Below, in pieces: positions 56,718 through 64,000 of a stretch of 64,000 nt of DNA. A program made the translations under genes and the position numbers. Below the pieces are notes generated by a model that was not told the DNA's origin, ran no database searches, and saw nothing but the letters and a program-made list of their open reading frames with translations. Where the stretch lies: assembly GCA_949388605.1 (NCBI GenBank), contig CASKJV010000002.1:98084-162083 (forward strand). The letters run 5' to 3'. The stretch is from an uncultured Clostridia bacterium (GTDB lineage: Bacteria > Bacillota > Clostridia > TANB77 > CAG-508). Each line of letters begins with the position of its first letter. Positions within the stretch are counted from its first letter, which is position 1.

Positions 56718-57296
56718 TTAATTTGCTGAAACAAATTTCTTTACAATATTGTTAGTTGAATCTTCTTGCATTCCTACTACTTTTTGTAATTGTTCTATTG
56801 AAGAACCATGTAACTCATATGATACTTTAATTTTATTTTCGACTAATTCTTCTATTTCATCCTTTTCTTTACTTTCTGCAAGAACTAATTCGCTTACAAG
56901 AATTTGTTTAGCATTGATTAACATTTTCTTTTCTGTTGTAGATAATCCTTTATCTTTCTGTTTAAAACTTAAGTTTCTTACTATATCTGCTACTTCAAAA
57001 ATGTCTCCAGATTTCATCTTTTCTACATTATCTCTATATCTTTTGTTCCACTTTAAAGACATTTCAGTACTATCTTGTTCTAAAATATCCATTACTTTTC
57101 CGGCTGTTTCTCTATCTATTATATTACGTACTCCTATTTCTTCTGCTTTTGCAGTAGGTACCATAACCTTTACTTCACCAGGCATTTTGATTATATAATA
57201 AGCTTGTTTTTCATCTAAGATTGATCTTTCCTCAATTTTTTCAATAACACCAGCTCCGTGCATTGGGTATACTATTTTATCTCCTACTTTAAACAT
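56718..57296 (-). CDS. CarD-family transcription regulator
   Basis: The 192-residue protein has the N-terminal RNA-polymerase-interacting domain (MFKVGDKIVYPMHGAGVIEKIEE) that is also seen inside Mfd, followed by a helical DNA-binding part (RDNVEKMKSGDIFEVADIV). It probably modulates promoter opening. The start is the ATG at 57296 with GGAGTG eight bases upstream, not the earlier codon at 57317. Confidence 0.92.
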   Translation of the reverse strand: MFKVGDKIVYPMHGAGVIEKIEERSILDEKQAYYIIKMPGEVKVMVPTAKAEEIGVRNIIDRETAGKVMDILEQDSTEMSLKWNKRYRDNVEKMKSGDIFEVADIVRNLSFKQKDKGLSTTEKKMLINAKQILVSELVLAESKEKDEIEELVENKIKVSYELHGSSIEQLQKVVGMQEDSTNNIVKKFVSAN

Positions 57297-57464
57297 TTTA
57301 TTTGTCACTCCTTCCAAGTAATCTCAATTACTACATTACAATTATACTACAAAAATTTCAAAAAGTCAAAAGAATTATAACAATTTTTATAAACTTTTTT
57401 CATTTATATTACATTTCATAATAATATATTGCAAAGTAATTTTTTTTGCGGTTTAATAGATTAT

Positions 57465-57926
57465 TTATTTACTTGTTGAGCCAAATCCACCAATTCTTTC
57501 TCCTTCTGCTGAATCATCATCTGTTACAAGATATTTTTGAAAAATTGCTTGTCCAATAGCATCTCCTTTTTTTATTTCGATATCACTAGATTTTACATTA
57601 TAAAAAGCAAACATAATATGTCCATCATTATCTGGATTTCCATAATAGTCTTTATCTATTACACCTACACTGTTAGCCAAAATTAATCCTTTTTTTCCTG
57701 GATTAGAACTTCTATTATATAATAAAAGCATTTCATCACCTTCCATATATGCTTTTAAACCTGTTTTTACTAATGTTGGTTTTTGATCTCTTTTAAATGC
57801 TGGTATAATAATATCTTCTGCAGCCTCAATATCATATCCAGCTGAGTATTTTGTTTTTCTTATTGGTAAATTTATTCCTGCATTTTCAAAGCCTTTTGCT
57901 ATTTCAAACCCTCTTTTTTTATTCAT
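57465..57926 (-). CDS. dut: dUTP diphosphatase
   Basis: The 153-residue protein has the trimeric dUTPase motifs KYSAGYDIEA, NRSSNPGKKG, ANSVGVIDKDYYGN and the glycine-rich C-terminal arm ERIGGFGSTSK. It hydrolyses dUTP to dUMP, preventing uracil entry into DNA. GGAGGAAAAA precedes the ATG. Confidence 0.94.
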   Translation of the reverse strand: MNKKRGFEIAKGFENAGINLPIRKTKYSAGYDIEAAEDIIIPAFKRDQKPTLVKTGLKAYMEGDEMLLLYNRSSNPGKKGLILANSVGVIDKDYYGNPDNDGHIMFAFYNVKSSDIEIKKGDAIGQAIFQKYLVTDDDSAEGERIGGFGSTSK

Positions 57927-58118
57927 TTCTATTTTTCCTCCAAAATCTTTTTTGTCATTATATATTCTTCTTTATCAAATTTCAATATTAAAATTTAACA
58001 TTTAGCATTTAAAATTTTATAATCTTTTAATTTGTTGGCATAATTTCGAAAAGTTGTATATTTATTTTTATTAATGTAGTTAGTTTTGATTTATTGGAAA
58101 AAATTTTCTCAACCCCCC
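57927..58118. other. Gene-free divergent spacer
   Basis: This region lies between leftward dut and the rightward zinc-ribbon gene. Besides the promoter that follows, I see nothing. Confidence 0.35.
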
Positions 58119-58147
58119 TTTACATTTTACATAATATGTTGTATAAT
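58119..58147 (+). promoter_or_regulatory. Promoter of the zinc-ribbon operon
   Basis: TTTACA (58119-58124) and TATAAT (58142-58147) are 17 bases apart. Confidence 0.65.
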
Positions 58148-58221
58148 GCAATTGTTATTTTTATTGAACTTTATAAACGCTTCAATATTGAAGCACTGTA
58201 CATTGACAAGGAGGTTTCATT

Positions 58222-59904
58222 ATGTCTTGTGATTATGATACTTTGATTCGGGGTTTAATTCCAAAAAGCTATCACTTCGATGCTTATAACGAATTAAATT
58301 ATCCGAACAGCCGTGATCGGCCGTTTTTTGAAGCAGGTATAGTTCCAATCGGAAATTATTATCTGGATAAAAGTTTTGATAACACAGGTGCTTTAATTCT
58401 TCAATTTTCCAGCATATGCCCTAAGGGAAAAATTTTATTTAAACCTTATCGTCTTATGTTTGAGGAATATGTTAAATTATTACGAAAAGGATTAAAAGAA
58501 AAAAGCGATTTTATCACTTTCGAAATACCTATAGAATATAAGGATTTTTCACATAATTCTAAAAATTTTGGTGAAGAATCTGATTACTCACTTATGTTAT
58601 CCAAAAAATCAGATTGTAGCATTTGTCATGACAAAAATGGGGCTTGTAAATATTTTCTCAACAATGCACCACGCTATGCAGTTGCAGCAGTATCATTTGA
58701 TATCAAAGATATAAAAAAAGCACTTTCTTTATATCTTGGTATAGAAACTAACAATCACTCATCTAAAGGAGGAAACAAAATGAAAAATTTCAAAAAAATG
58801 TTAGGAATGAATTTCGAATTCGGCGTATCTAAAGACACCAGCGTTGCAGCCACTTTTATGGGCGTAGCCTTCAAAGATGCATCCACTGGCAATTATTATG
58901 TGTATGATCCCAAAACCAATACACGGAAAAACTATGCCGGCATGAAGTTTGGCGATTTTCGTGTATTCTTATTACCGGATACTACACTGCAGGTTGATCA
59001 GCTCTACAAACTTGAAGGTAAATATTATTTCGTCAAAGAAGTAGCCAACAACACAGTCACTGCAGTTGATCCTATCAGCGGTAATGTTATTCAGAAAATC
59101 CTTGGAGAATGCGTTATTCCGGGAATGAATTTCTATACTCGGGTAGTTGCATTGGATCCGCGGACAATGTTTGATAACACCTCTGGTACTGATATGTCCA
59201 AAAACATCATAACTGCACTCTTAATGACCCAGTGGTCTAAGGGTGAGAGCGATTTTTCGCTGGACAACATCGATGATGACTCTTTTAACGGCTTGGGTAT
59301 GCTCCTGCTGATGGGCGGAAACAACGGCTTAAGCACCATGCTTAATGGCGAAGGTGGAATGAATCTTCCTATGATTCTCGCTATGGGCAATGCTTTTGAT
59401 TCTGAAGAAAGCGGTGGATTTATGCAGTATATGCTGCTTAATTCCATCTTGAACGGCGGAAACAATAATGGAATGAATAATCTGTTCGGAAATATTCCGG
59501 GAATCACTCCGGCTCCTGCCGTTGAGGCAGTTGTATCTGAAGATACAGTATTCTGCCCGAATTGCTCTAAAGAATTTCCTGAAGGTGCAAAATTCTGCTC
59601 TGAATGTGGAGCACACACTGTTCCAAAGGGTAAGCATTGCACAAAATGCGGTGCTAAACTCATAAACGGAGCTGCTTTCTGCCATATTTGCGGAAAAAAA
59701 GCTGTCGCTGATGAATGCCCAAATTGTCATACAAAAATTGCACAGGATGCTAAGTTCTGTTCTGCATGTGGTTTTAATTTAAAAGAAGACCATATTTCTG
59801 CTCCAACCAGAGTAGCAAAGCCGAAAGCAAAAAGAACAGCAACTCAGAAGCCGAAAGCAACCGCAAAGCCTGCAGATACTACTGCTAAAACACCTACGGA
59901 GTAA
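58222..59904 (+). CDS. Zinc-ribbon protein, apparent in-frame fusion of two genes
   Basis: The frame has 560 codons. Residues 1-186 are an unrecognised domain with a small Cys/His cluster (CSICHDKNGACKYF). At 58780 an internal ATG (residue 187, MKNFKKMLGMNFEFG) follows a perfect AAAGGAGG at 58765-58772, and base composition changes to G+C-richer there (31 of 60 bases at 59281-59340 are G or C). The second part is a beta-rich domain, a Met/Gly/Asn-rich stretch, then three zinc ribbons (CPNCSKEF..CSECG, CTKCGAKL..CHICG, CPNCHTKI..CSACG) and a Lys/Ala/Pro/Thr tail. It may make both a 560- and a 374-residue product. The function is unknown. Confidence 0.65.
   Translation: MSCDYDTLIRGLIPKSYHFDAYNELNYPNSRDRPFFEAGIVPIGNYYLDKSFDNTGALILQFSSICPKGKILFKPYRLMFEEYVKLLRKGLKEKSDFITFEIPIEYKDFSHNSKNFGEESDYSLMLSKKSDCSICHDKNGACKYFLNNAPRYAVAAVSFDIKDIKKALSLYLGIETNNHSSKGGNKMKNFKKMLGMNFEFGVSKDTSVAATFMGVAFKDASTGNYYVYDPKTNTRKNYAGMKFGDFRVFLLPDTTLQVDQLYKLEGKYYFVKEVANNTVTAVDPISGNVIQKILGECVIPGMNFYTRVVALDPRTMFDNTSGTDMSKNIITALLMTQWSKGESDFSLDNIDDDSFNGLGMLLLMGGNNGLSTMLNGEGGMNLPMILAMGNAFDSEESGGFMQYMLLNSILNGGNNNGMNNLFGNIPGITPAPAVEAVVSEDTVFCPNCSKEFPEGAKFCSECGAHTVPKGKHCTKCGAKLINGAAFCHICGKKAVADECPNCHTKIAQDAKFCSACGFNLKEDHISAPTRVAKPKAKRTATQKPKATAKPADTTAKTPTE
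58765..58782 (+). promoter_or_regulatory. Internal ribosome-binding site and start codon
   Basis: AAAGGAGG at 58765-58772 sits 7 bases before the in-frame ATG at 58780, marking a probable second translation start (58780-59904, 374 residues). Confidence 0.6.
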
Positions 59905-59908
59905 GGTC

Positions 59909-60193
59909 ATGGGAATTAATTACCACAAAAAAGTAGTCATTGGTGAGAAAACATTTAAGCTTTGTAAACAATGTCAACTTGCTTATGATGAAACATCAAA
60001 TTTTTGTTCTGAGTGTGGCACGAAACTTACAAAAAAATCTTCAAAGATTTATGCTAATTTTGGTAAAACAGGTATAACTTCCTTAAGTTATAAAACACCT
60101 GATGGTATTACCATTAATTCAAAAGGAAATACTACTATACCAATTGGCGTAGGAATTTCGTACACAATCAACAAAAATAAGAAAAAGAAATAA
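59909..60193 (+). CDS. Small zinc-ribbon protein
   Basis: The 94-residue protein has one zinc ribbon (CKQCQLAYDETSNFCSECG) followed by a short Gly/Thr/Ile beta-like segment (YANFGKTGITSLSYKTPDG) that loosely recalls DUF4236 and a Lys tail. It starts four bases after the previous stop, so it is translationally coupled with the larger zinc-ribbon gene. Confidence 0.65.
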   Translation: MGINYHKKVVIGEKTFKLCKQCQLAYDETSNFCSECGTKLTKKSSKIYANFGKTGITSLSYKTPDGITINSKGNTTIPIGVGISYTINKNKKKK

Positions 60194-60200
60194 ATGTACA

Positions 60201-60242
60201 AAAAAACTCACTAGCTTGCATACTGCAAGCAGTGAGTTTTTT
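60201..60242. terminator. Bidirectional terminator of the zinc-ribbon operon
   Basis: AAAAAACTCACT (60201-60212) and AGTGAGTTTTTT (60231-60242) pair, with an inner CTTGC/GCAAG helix. Confidence 0.85.
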
Positions 60243-60248
60243 GATTTT

Positions 60249-60277
60249 AAACAGCAGAATTTGATTTTCTGCTGTTT
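60249..60277 (-). terminator. Terminator of the PurA-like gene
   Basis: AAACAGCAGAA (60249-60259) and TTCTGCTGTTT (60267-60277) form a perfect stem just past the stop of the minus-strand gene. Confidence 0.75.
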
Positions 60278-60282
60278 ATATA

Positions 60283-61509
60283 TTAATCTATTTTCATTAA
60301 ATCTTTTCTTGAATCTCCTTGAGTAATATATATATTATCAAGTTCTTCTATATTATCCATGAGAATTTTTCTCATTTCATTTAAAAAAAGTTGTTTTGAA
60401 ACGGTTGTATCTATTCCATTAAATCTAAATTTTACATTATCATCTATCTGATCAAAACACGAAAATACCATATTAATTTTTGCAAGCTTATCAAGGTTTT
60501 TCAAATCTCCTTTTATTGCTTCAATCAATAAATCTAAATCTAAAATTCCAAATCTCATAGATTCTTGAAATTCATTAGGTATATTGGTTAAATCCACAAT
60601 TCTTTTATATGGCTTATCTTTTTGCTCTGTCGGAAATAATCCTCTTCCATGGCGCGTTGCATAACATCTGGAAAGATAATAAATTTCTAAGTTTCCATTA
60701 AAGTTTAAATTATTTAAAATTGAAATCATATTTTTTATTCCAGTATTAGAAGTTGTAACATTAGGCCAAAATTTTTCAGCACCTTGATCGAGTAATAATC
60801 CTTGTGCACCTTCAAAGACTGCTGTCTCAAATCTATTTAAAATAGAATCTTCCATAACTTTAACATTATTAGCAAATTCTTCTGCCATAAACATTGTCAT
60901 AGGAATTGTATTTCTATCTAAAAATAATTGAGAATATTCATTTGGCAATTCATCTAATATTAAATTGTATTTATTTTTCAACCTCATGGGAATATATTCA
61001 TATTGTATTTTTTCCAATTTTGTAAATAATTTTTTTTTCGAAAACAAATCCATTACTGTAATTCTATACTCATCATATTTACTTCTATGAACAGTTTCAT
61101 TTATTCCGAGTCCACAGCTTCCATGTTTATTATCTCCACGTATTTTTTCAATCATCTGGTTAATATTCATATCCCAAAGTGTAGTTAATCTACAATTAGG
61201 ATTTACATATACATTTGGTATAATTCCAAATTTTTCTTCCAAATCATTCCTTTCCATGTCAAATGTAAAAATATTAGCCATAAATTCTTTACTTAAATAT
61301 GTTGGTGTGCCAGCAAAAGTACCAGATCCAAAATGCCGAAAAGCATGTCTTTCTCCTTTTGGAGTTACGACAGTATGTGAAGCTTGAGCTCCTCCATTAA
61401 TTCTAACATTAATAGTTCTTGATGGATTTATCGAACAGAAAATATCTGTCACATTTCCTTTTCCTTCATCTCCCCAAGCTGAACCAATTACAGCATAAGC
61501 ATTCTTCAT
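60283..61509 (-). CDS. Divergent adenylosuccinate synthetase paralogue
   Basis: The 408-residue protein follows PurA throughout: SAWGDEGKGNVTD, the loop INGGAQASHT (canonical GGHNAGHT), GSCGLGINETVHR (canonical TTGRGIGPAYEDK), FEGAQGLLLDQG, VTTSNTG and YATRHGRGLFPTE. The catalytic Asp of GDEGKG and the His of SHT are kept, but many surrounding residues differ. It may form an amide bond between aspartate or another amine and a purine nucleotide or an analogue. It is third in a minus-strand operon after kinase-like and VWA genes, not in a purine operon, so a role outside housekeeping purine synthesis is likely. AAAGGAG precedes the ATG. Confidence 0.75.
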   Translation of the reverse strand: MKNAYAVIGSAWGDEGKGNVTDIFCSINPSRTINVRINGGAQASHTVVTPKGERHAFRHFGSGTFAGTPTYLSKEFMANIFTFDMERNDLEEKFGIIPNVYVNPNCRLTTLWDMNINQMIEKIRGDNKHGSCGLGINETVHRSKYDEYRITVMDLFSKKKLFTKLEKIQYEYIPMRLKNKYNLILDELPNEYSQLFLDRNTIPMTMFMAEEFANNVKVMEDSILNRFETAVFEGAQGLLLDQGAEKFWPNVTTSNTGIKNMISILNNLNFNGNLEIYYLSRCYATRHGRGLFPTEQKDKPYKRIVDLTNIPNEFQESMRFGILDLDLLIEAIKGDLKNLDKLAKINMVFSCFDQIDDNVKFRFNGIDTTVSKQLFLNEMRKILMDNIEELDNIYITQGDSRKDLMKID

Positions 61510-61532
61510 AAATTTCGCTCCTTTTAGTAAGA

Positions 61533-61556
61533 GAGGAGCATATTTTTATGCTCCTC
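61533..61556. other. Hairpin between VWA and PurA-like genes
   Basis: GAGGAGCAT (61533-61541) and ATGCTCCTC (61548-61556) pair. There is no T run on the minus strand, so it is more likely an RNA-stability or processing element than a terminator. Confidence 0.5.
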
Positions 61557-61587
61557 CCTACTGTAGTTGTTAATATATCTTCTGAAA

Positions 61588-62592
61588 CTAAAAAATCTCA
61601 ATATCCGAATCCTGTTCGTCTCCACCTACTTTAGCATCCTCAACATATTCTTCATGCCTTAAAAGAGCATTTTTTACTACATATCTGGTATGAGGATCTT
61701 TAATTTTTCTAATAACTTCTGTTTTGGAGTTTCCTTCATACATATCAAGTATGCTACATACCAAATCAGGAAGGCAGTTAAAATCTTCCAAATCACATGC
61801 ATGTCCATCTAATAATTCGTACCACCTATTCATGTCACAGTAATGATAATTAGAACCTCTTAAAATAATATGATATGGATAAAACTTTTTAGATGCCAAT
61901 TCTAAGCAGTCTGTAGCGGAAACAGTTCTTGTATCTAAATCTGAACGTTCTCCAAACACAGTTTTTAACTGAGATGGTGTAAGAGATGGTGTAGGTTCTT
62001 CATCACCAAATGTGAATAAAAATCCTTTTTCACCACGTTTATCGAAACAGTCTATTTTACAGTATTTAGCTGCAAAATACCATGCCAAAATGTAACTTTC
62101 AAAGCTATTACCTCCACCACGTTTTTCAAGCCATATTTTTTCAAGCTGTTCCAACATTCTTAAATCAGATTCAAATTGAGTTACCTGAAGTGGAGCTTCA
62201 TCTCCTGCAGCAACATCTCCAATTCCCATAAACATTATATGAGGATTAAAAGAATAGCTACTCAAAATCCGCTTAAATAAAGCGGGAAACTGTATCTGGA
62301 TTAAACTTAACAAATATCTTCCCATTGATCCAGTTACATCATTAGCAAAAATCATTGCTCTGGAATGAGGACTCATTGAAGAATCTAATGCTTCTCTTGG
62401 AAGTTTAATCTTTGATGGATTAAATTCATCACGCATTTTATCTTCTTTAAATATCTGCTCTGCAGATGATACTCTTCGAGTAGATGTAACTACTTCCCTT
62501 CTTCCGCTGTCATAATAACTCCTTGCTCCATAATAATCTCTTTCCCGATAATAAGAATCAATATCTCTACTACTTGGTGAATATCCGCCCAT
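61588..62592 (-). CDS. von Willebrand factor A domain protein
   Basis: The 334-residue protein has an N-terminal Tyr/Arg/Ser-rich low-complexity stretch (about residues 1-45), then a VWA domain with MIDAS-like residues: NDVTGSMG (DxTxS), the mid-domain GGGNSFES and the later FTFGDEEPTP. A C-terminal helical part ends in an acidic tail. It is cytoplasmic, without signal or membrane segments. AAGGAGGT precedes the ATG; the gene lies 22 bases after the pseudokinase-like gene. Such VWA proteins act as metal-dependent scaffolds. Confidence 0.8.
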   Translation of the reverse strand: MGGYSPSSRDIDSYYRERDYYGARSYYDSGRREVVTSTRRVSSAEQIFKEDKMRDEFNPSKIKLPREALDSSMSPHSRAMIFANDVTGSMGRYLLSLIQIQFPALFKRILSSYSFNPHIMFMGIGDVAAGDEAPLQVTQFESDLRMLEQLEKIWLEKRGGGNSFESYILAWYFAAKYCKIDCFDKRGEKGFLFTFGDEEPTPSLTPSQLKTVFGERSDLDTRTVSATDCLELASKKFYPYHIILRGSNYHYCDMNRWYELLDGHACDLEDFNCLPDLVCSILDMYEGNSKTEVIRKIKDPHTRYVVKNALLRHEEYVEDAKVGGDEQDSDIEIF

Positions 62593-62614
62593 TTGGTTTA
62601 CCTCCTTATGTGTT

Positions 62615-63640
62615 TTATAAACTAATATCCATGTTTACGAATTTTCGCTTACCAAAAGCCTTTATTCTTGCATCTTCCCAATTTTTAAATTCCTCATATG
62701 GGTCTTTTCCAACTTCTTTACTATTAATCCAATCTCTAAATGCCTGAGGTACATCCTCTCTTCTACTCATTAAAGCTTTTGCCACTTGCTTTATTGAAAG
62801 TTCATCAACTTCAAAGGATGAATATCCTCTATTTTTGCATTCTGTTGGCATAATCTCATATACTTCTTTAGGAACCCCCTGAAGCTTTTCGTTTAAATAA
62901 GTAGTAAAGAACCATCCACCATAAACACCTACAATACGCATATCGTTTACAGTATATTCTTCACCATCTTCAAGTTTCCTTCCAGGAGCAAAGAAAAGAT
63001 TATCTACAGTTATGGCATTATGAGTAGTTTCTACTAAACTCATATATGCAACAAAATAATAAAGACGTGTCATAATTGAAGCAACATATTCGGGCTTTAA
63101 ACTACCCTCAAAATATTCTAAAATTTCTCTTAAAGAATACATTTCACATGGTTTCTTTATGAAAATATAGAATTTTCCTTCAGAGCTTTCAAAATATTTT
63201 GTCACATTGGGAACCATATATTGTACTAATTCCCAAGTATGTTTGTTAGGTTTGGAATAATGTTCTGTTTTTTCAATGAAATTCTTATAATATTTCTCAT
63301 ATTTTTCATCTACTTCATAAATAATATAATCATTTGTTAAATACATTTCTCCAAGTTTAAAAGGAGAATGATTTGTAAAATGAATATTATATTTTTCTCC
63401 TGATTTAGAATAAATACAGAGTTTATACTCATTCCATCCATCATTAATTTTGGCAATTGCTTCATCATAAAAAAGTTTTACTTTCCGAGTCACCATGAAA
63501 TTCTGAATTGTACGATATTCAGCAGGTTTAAATCTTTCAAGATACTCTTGTTTTTCTTCTTCAATTATTTCTAAATCCATTGTAAATATTTCTTCTGGTC
63601 TTTGAGCAGACATTATTTGCTGCTCTGTTTTCCGTTTCAT
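62615..63640 (-). CDS. Protein-kinase-fold-like protein lacking catalytic residues
   Basis: In the 341-residue protein, residues about 165-300 can be aligned by eye to a protein-kinase C-lobe: HNAITVDNLFF at the catalytic loop (HRDxxxxN, with the catalytic Asp replaced by Ala and Asn kept), MRIVGVYGGWFF at the DFG position (Asp replaced), then PKEVYEIMP and FEVDELSIKQVAKALM at the APE and D-x-SxG positions. This would be a pseudokinase; the similarity is inferred, not proven. It is first in the operon with VWA and PurA-like genes. AAAGGAG precedes the ATG. Confidence 0.55.
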   Translation of the reverse strand: MKRKTEQQIMSAQRPEEIFTMDLEIIEEEKQEYLERFKPAEYRTIQNFMVTRKVKLFYDEAIAKINDGWNEYKLCIYSKSGEKYNIHFTNHSPFKLGEMYLTNDYIIYEVDEKYEKYYKNFIEKTEHYSKPNKHTWELVQYMVPNVTKYFESSEGKFYIFIKKPCEMYSLREILEYFEGSLKPEYVASIMTRLYYFVAYMSLVETTHNAITVDNLFFAPGRKLEDGEEYTVNDMRIVGVYGGWFFTTYLNEKLQGVPKEVYEIMPTECKNRGYSSFEVDELSIKQVAKALMSRREDVPQAFRDWINSKEVGKDPYEEFKNWEDARIKAFGKRKFVNMDISL

Positions 63641-63664
63641 TTAACAACTCCTTTCTATTTTTTA

Positions 63665-63682
63665 GTAGAATTATCATTCTAC
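63665..63682 (-). promoter_or_regulatory. Inverted repeat in the leader of the kinase-like/VWA/PurA-like operon
   Basis: GTAGAAT and ATTCTAC flank TATC, about 25 bases before the start codon and downstream of the promoter. It could be a repressor site or a small RNA hairpin. Confidence 0.4.
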
Positions 63683-63704
63683 ATGTTAATTTTTTACGTC
63701 AACC

Positions 63705-63733
63705 ATTTTATCATGAATTCCTTTTAAAATCAA
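63705..63733 (-). promoter_or_regulatory. Promoter of the kinase-like/VWA/PurA-like operon
   Basis: On the minus strand TTGATT (revcomp of 63728-63733) and TAAAAT (revcomp of 63705-63710) are 17 bases apart, with a TGA just before the -10 giving an extended -10. Confidence 0.6.
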
Positions 63734-63838
63734 CCTTTTTAGAAGAAAAGTTTAATATTTTAATTATGTATAATATTTAGCACATGCGAATGGCTGGCTT
63801 CGCACACACGCTTTTTCTTGAATTCAGATTTTACCTTC

Positions 63839-63916
63839 TCAGTTCTCTTGCGATACTGTCCATACTCCATCTACTAATTCTGCAGTGGTACTAGATGGTA
63901 GTAATACTACTGGCAT
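63839..63916 (-). pseudogene. C-terminal remnant of a DUF6273-like surface protein
   Basis: The short frame reads MPVVLLPSSTTAELVDGVWTVSQEN and stops; a stop codon lies just upstream in the same frame. The pattern matches the last residues of the surface protein at 4348-5544 (RPVISLPSNISCSYVNGVLTVEI). It is probably what is left of a related gene. Confidence 0.45.
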
Positions 63917-64000
63917 TGTGCAAATAAAAAATTAAATAACTTCAAAAAATCTAATAATTAATATGAAAAAATACTATATATTTTATTTAAACTTGCAATA

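Noticed and set aside
59133..59730. Minus-strand open frames of 133-176 codons within the zinc-ribbon gene
   Set aside because: They are antisense to a frame with three intact zinc ribbons, and arise from its lower AT content.
60283..61509. PurZ-type Z-genome enzyme
   Set aside because: From what I recall of PurZ, the catalytic Asp of PurA is replaced there; here GDEGKG keeps it, and no phage replication genes are nearby.
1..64000. CRISPR arrays, tRNA or rRNA genes
   Set aside because: No regularly spaced direct repeats, no tRNA cloverleaf-like or CCA-ended segments and no rRNA signature stretches were noticed in the spacers read by eye.

Overview
The window is a strongly AT-rich bacterial chromosome segment with most genes on the minus strand. 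Gene content points to an anaerobic, fermentative Clostridia-like Firmicute: pyruvate formate-lyase and its activase, a trimeric [FeFe]-hydrogenase, sporulation-type genes (ylbJ, a BofC-like protein), sortase and SpaA-type surface proteins, ClpE, an OmpR-type two-component system and sigma-A. No rRNA, tRNA, CRISPR array or insertion sequence was recognised. The lineage is inferred from gene content; an uncultured gut clostridium would fit.

Layout. 1-1.4 kb: end of pflB, then pflA. 1.6-5.5 kb: surface locus (frameshifted small membrane gene, thioester/SpaA protein ending in LPVTGY, sortase, N-terminally anchored surface protein). 5.6-7.9 kb: response regulator and a histidine kinase broken by one extra base. 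8-18.6 kb: PepF, DUF4364 regulator, TrmH-type methyltransferase, Mfd, YlbJ, small membrane proteins and a zinc-less sirtuin-like protein. 18.6-22.8 kb: hydrogenase operon. 23-33.7 kb: an orphan unknown gene, M18 aminopeptidase, two tandem pyrimidine-nucleoside phosphorylases, RNase HII, HtrA, YibE/F and a membrane protein. 34-40 kb: ClpE, an amidoligase-like protein with a helical-repeat N-terminus and a small neighbour, BofC-like protein. 40-51.3 kb: PncB, ComEC, NlpC/P60 hydrolase, AspS, Upp, FGE-like protein. 51.3-52 kb: a gene-free stretch that looks like a roughly 600-nt structured RNA. 52-58 kb: L27, L21, sigma-A, primase, CarD, dUTPase. 58.2-63.6 kb: a convergent cluster of zinc-ribbon proteins, a divergent adenylosuccinate synthetase, a von Willebrand A (VWA) protein and a pseudokinase-like protein.

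Two regions stand out. The first is the putative large RNA at about 51350-51942 on the minus strand: it has a promoter, a perfect 16-bp closing helix joining its ends, internal long helices and an intrinsic terminator. The second is the 58.2-63.6 kb cluster. Its VWA, kinase-fold, zinc-ribbon and nucleotide-enzyme parts recall Ter-type stress modules, but it matches none that I recognise. Several isolated genes (sirtuin-like, the unknown at 23.2 kb, pncB, part of the zinc-ribbon gene) are visibly richer in G+C than their surroundings, carry their own consensus promoters and look acquired. Short dispersed intergenic repeats and several frameshifts or remnants suggest a genome with active small-scale decay.
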